NCBI GenBank assembly: GCA_946414395.1
Contig: CAMKOE010000019.1
Span: forward strand, 1 to 44,974
Reading direction: 5' to 3'
DNA: 44,974 nt
DNA from: an uncultured Porphyromonadaceae bacterium
GTDB lineage: Bacteria; Bacteroidota; Bacteroidia; Bacteroidales; Muribaculaceae
Part shown: in pieces, positions 43,075 to 44,974 of the stretch
Position numbering within the stretch: position 1 is the stretch's first letter
Layout: each line of letters begins with the position of its first letter
Made by a program: the position numbers and the translations under genes
The notes under the pieces: model-generated
Seen by the model: the letters and a program-made list of their open reading frames with translations, nothing else
Told to the model about the DNA's origin: nothing
Database searches by the model: none

Positions 43075-43764
43075 ATGCTACCTTTTCTCGGTCTTCTCTT
43101 CTGGATCTCTATCATCATCGTCATAGCCCTCATCCTGGGAGTTGTCGCTGCCCTCATTGCGCTCCCGCTGGCCAAGAAACCCAAGCGGAAGAGGAAAATC
43201 CTTCTCGCTTTTCTTTCCCCTGGAGTAGCCATCGGCATCTATACCATCTGCAGTGTCGTCACCATGCTCACCACCTCGGCGCTCTGCAATGTGGACATCG
43301 GCCTGGGCGACACATGGATCTCTCCCCTACCCAACGATTACCACATCTATTCGTATGACCTGCCGGGAAACGGACAAATCGATAAAATGGATACCAGTGA
43401 CAGCATCACAACCTTTTACGAGACTGTGTCCGCCAGCAAGTTGCAGGTCATCGGCGATACCGTCATCGGCCAGCAAAGCGGCAATCATGGCTACTTCCTG
43501 CTCGACACACGCACCGACAGCCTGACCGTCCACGAGAACCTCGCACAACTCCAGGCGTCATTGAATGGCAAGAAAATCGAATTGATGGACACAGGCAAGT
43601 ACCACTGGCATGCAAGACGCGTCCCCTACAGCATAGGGGTCACCATCGCCCTGTGCTGCATCGCATTGGCATTATACCTGTTGTGGAAGATCGGCCTGTC
43701 CAGCAGATGGGACAAGTTATACCAGTTGATGACCCCCGACTCGCAGGAGAAAAAACATCCCTAG
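43075..43764 (+). CDS. Unknown membrane protein with three helices and an exposed domain
   Basis: The protein has 229 residues and no family I recognise. Two hydrophobic stretches (about 3-33 and 42-66) are joined by a very basic loop KKPKRKRK (34-41), which should stay in the cytoplasm. A polar domain (about 70-183) follows, with repeated beta-like segments, and then a third helix (185-205) and a charged tail. The stop TAG (43762-43764) overlaps the stop of the convergent kinase gene within one CTAG. It has its own promoter and is not obviously linked to the salvage genes. Confidence 0.7.
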   Translation: MLPFLGLLFWISIIIVIALILGVVAALIALPLAKKPKRKRKILLAFLSPGVAIGIYTICSVVTMLTTSALCNVDIGLGDTWISPLPNDYHIYSYDLPGNGQIDKMDTSDSITTFYETVSASKLQVIGDTVIGQQSGNHGYFLLDTRTDSLTVHENLAQLQASLNGKKIELMDTGKYHWHARRVPYSIGVTIALCCIALALYLLWKIGLSSRWDKLYQLMTPDSQEKKHP

Positions 43765-44621
43765 GCCTCGCTGTGATAGGCGACAAGGCCAGGCATGCTG
43801 CTGAGGACGATTTTCCTCACCATGGCGCCAAAGTCGTGAGCCACCTCGAGCAGAATCTCGCTATAGGTCGTGGCGATGGGGCCGACAAAGTTGACGGGAT
43901 AACTCTTGTAGTCATATTGCGCCACGTTGCGCTCAAAGAAGCGCTTGAACTCCCCGACAATCAAGTCATGGACATAGGGGCTGTCCAGATGTTCGCTCAG
44001 GAAGAACGAGTAAGCACGCAGGTTGCGCGTGGCGGCAGGGTTGTTGAGCACGGCATCGAGTACCTCGGCACGCGTCACCTTGTATTTTTCAAAGAAGGCA
44101 TCGGTCAACTCCTTGGGGGCAAGCCCCTTGAGAGCATCGCCCAGGAAAACCCTTCCCAGCGCGGCACCACTGCCCTCATCACCCAGGATGAATCCCAATG
44201 CAGGCACGTTCTTGACAATATTGTTGCCATCATACAGACAGGAATTACTGCCCGTGCCCAGGATACAAGCCAGGCCGGGTTCACGCACCAGCAAGCCTCG
44301 GGCCGCACCCAGCAAGTCACTGTTCACTGTCACGGGCGTCTTGAACTGAGCCACCAGCGACCCCTCGATGATCTTGTTTTTCTCGGGACCTGAACAGCCA
44401 GCGCCATAGAAGTAAACATGCCCCCAACGGCGCTTGAAGAACTCGGCCGGCAACTCCAGGCGGATGCTGTGACTGATCTCACGTCGTGTCATGAAAAACG
44501 GGTTCAGTCCCGACGTGAACGCGTGCTCGAGAACTTGACCATCCTCTATCAGCGACCACTCGGTGCGCGTAGTGCTACTCTCGGCGATGAGTGTGATGTT
44601 TTGACCTTTTATCGTTGCCAT
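43761..44621 (-). CDS. BadF/BadG-type kinase paralogue with altered phosphate-1 motif
   Basis: The protein has 286 residues and aligns with the MurK-like kinase at 30283-31131 along its full length. Phosphate-2 GTGSNS (122-127), GDEGSG (147-152) and the base region SDLLGAARG (D102) are kept. The phosphate-1 motif, DCGST in the paralogue, reads ESSTT here (14-18): the metal-linked Asp is Glu and the Gly is Ser. It may work with altered activity or have become a sensor. It stands alone and is convergent with the membrane protein, sharing a CTAG at both stops. A weak promoter lies at 44691-44724. Confidence 0.85.
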   Translation of the reverse strand: MATIKGQNITLIAESSTTRTEWSLIEDGQVLEHAFTSGLNPFFMTRREISHSIRLELPAEFFKRRWGHVYFYGAGCSGPEKNKIIEGSLVAQFKTPVTVNSDLLGAARGLLVREPGLACILGTGSNSCLYDGNNIVKNVPALGFILGDEGSGAALGRVFLGDALKGLAPKELTDAFFEKYKVTRAEVLDAVLNNPAATRNLRAYSFFLSEHLDSPYVHDLIVGEFKRFFERNVAQYDYKSYPVNFVGPIATTYSEILLEVAHDFGAMVRKIVLSSMPGLVAYHSEA

Positions 44622-44690
44622 CTCGGTTAACGGATGTATCTTTTTGTTAATTTTCGGTTAAATTAGGGCTCCTTATTAGTTTTGCGGCCA

Positions 44691-44724
44691 CAAAATTATG
44701 CAAAAATTCGATGCAAGCCTTCAA
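44691..44724 (-). promoter_or_regulatory. Possible promoter for the kinase paralogue
   Basis: Read on the minus strand, TTG (44722-44724) precedes TAATTTTG (44691-44698) with a 23-bp spacer, longer than the best 19-20. The -7 box is good and the -33 box is weak. Confidence 0.4.
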
Positions 44725-44828
44725 TCGCTCAACAATATTCAAGAAATAAACAGTAATTTAACACATGATTGCATCTGTTAACTATTGAGCGCCGCTTGGC
44801 AACCATTCACCCCTAACGCATTACCATA

Positions 44829-44910
44829 GGCAATGATAAAGCAGTTGGTCCGAACCCTTTTTAATGCTAATTTCGCTAACGAAAACGTATCTCACGAATT
44901 CGTGATTCAT
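44829..44910. repeat. Palindromic intergenic element, copy C (left part)
   Basis: GGCAATGATAAAGCAGTTGG (44829-44848) and the following TCCGAACCC match the left end of copy B, and AATGCTAATTTCG (44863-44875) matches its inner arm. A palindrome TCACGAATTCGTGA lies at 44892-44905. No right terminal arm is seen before the window ends, so the copy is truncated or cut by the edge. Confidence 0.7.
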
Positions 44911-44974
44911 ATAATTAACTGACTTGTCCTGAAATAGGTTTACAAAATAGTAAACAAAAAACAGGACTAATTAT

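Larger units (their letters stand above)
44622..44974. other. Right-edge intergenic region
   Basis: These 353 bp hold a weak minus-strand promoter (44691-44724) and copy C of the palindromic element (from 44829). I see no gene in it; the sequence ends within the region. Confidence 0.6.

Overview
The window looks like a chromosomal segment of a gut Bacteroidales, most likely Muribaculaceae or a close relative. The evidence is a TamA-like lipoprotein (TamL type), a BT-style peptidoglycan-salvage cluster, SusE/F-like starch modules, two secreted proteins ending in dockerin-like repeats, and promoters of the Bacteroidetes form TTTG-N19/20-TAnnTTTG. Most genes are G+C-rich. Several islands are clearly AT-rich: the gene at 3827-6283, the pair at 23866-26014, and the small gene at 33762-34148. 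No rRNA, tRNA or CRISPR array was seen.

Layout: (i) 1-3428 holds the first codons of ruvC at the left edge and a large secreted plant-type alpha-amylase. (ii) 3827-6283 is a lone AT-rich gene that reads as a SIR2 + STAND-type NTPase, probably a single-gene antiphage effector. (iii) 6394-8794 holds a HAD phosphatase and an AspT-type exchanger. (iv) 9070-19366 is a long minus-strand run of housekeeping genes: DUF5106 protein, DoxX, mnmA, a DUF151 nuclease-like protein, a nucleoside permease, rsmE, kdsA, a TPR protein and TamL. (v) 19367-20176 is a long non-coding region ending in a good promoter and a folded leader for a secreted dockerin-tailed protein (20177-21550). (vi) 21634-28399 is a surface-glycan locus: DegT aminotransferase, two ATP-grasp ligases, a SDR epimerase and a GT2. 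It ends in a deletion scar that joins the front of a flippase gene to the back of a second GT2. (vii) 28713-42573 is a minus-strand cluster for taking apart and recycling peptidoglycan: amidase, tandem glycosyltransferase, DUF4922 HIT/GalT-like protein, SpoIID, AmpG/MurT-like importer, NamZ exo-muramidase, NagX-like acyltransferase, MurK-like kinase, MurQ etherase and an SGNH hydrolase. (viii) 43075-44621 holds an unknown membrane protein and, convergent with it, a second BadF-type kinase with an altered phosphate-1 motif.

Two kinds of unexplained repeat stand out. A palindromic element of about 145 bp occurs three times in intergenic space (8842-8986, 42735-42876, and from 44829). A GxxExxY gene inside the peptidoglycan cluster is enclosed by 28-bp inverted repeats (33700-33727 and 34155-34182), as if it were a small mobile cassette.

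In the salvage cluster the genes can be read as a path. The amidase, SpoIID protein and NamZ cut the wall polymer outside the cytoplasm. The AmpG/MurT-like carrier imports the sugars, the BadF kinase phosphorylates them, and MurQ turns MurNAc-6-phosphate into GlcNAc-6-phosphate. The roles of DUF4922, the tandem glycosyltransferase and the second kinase are open.
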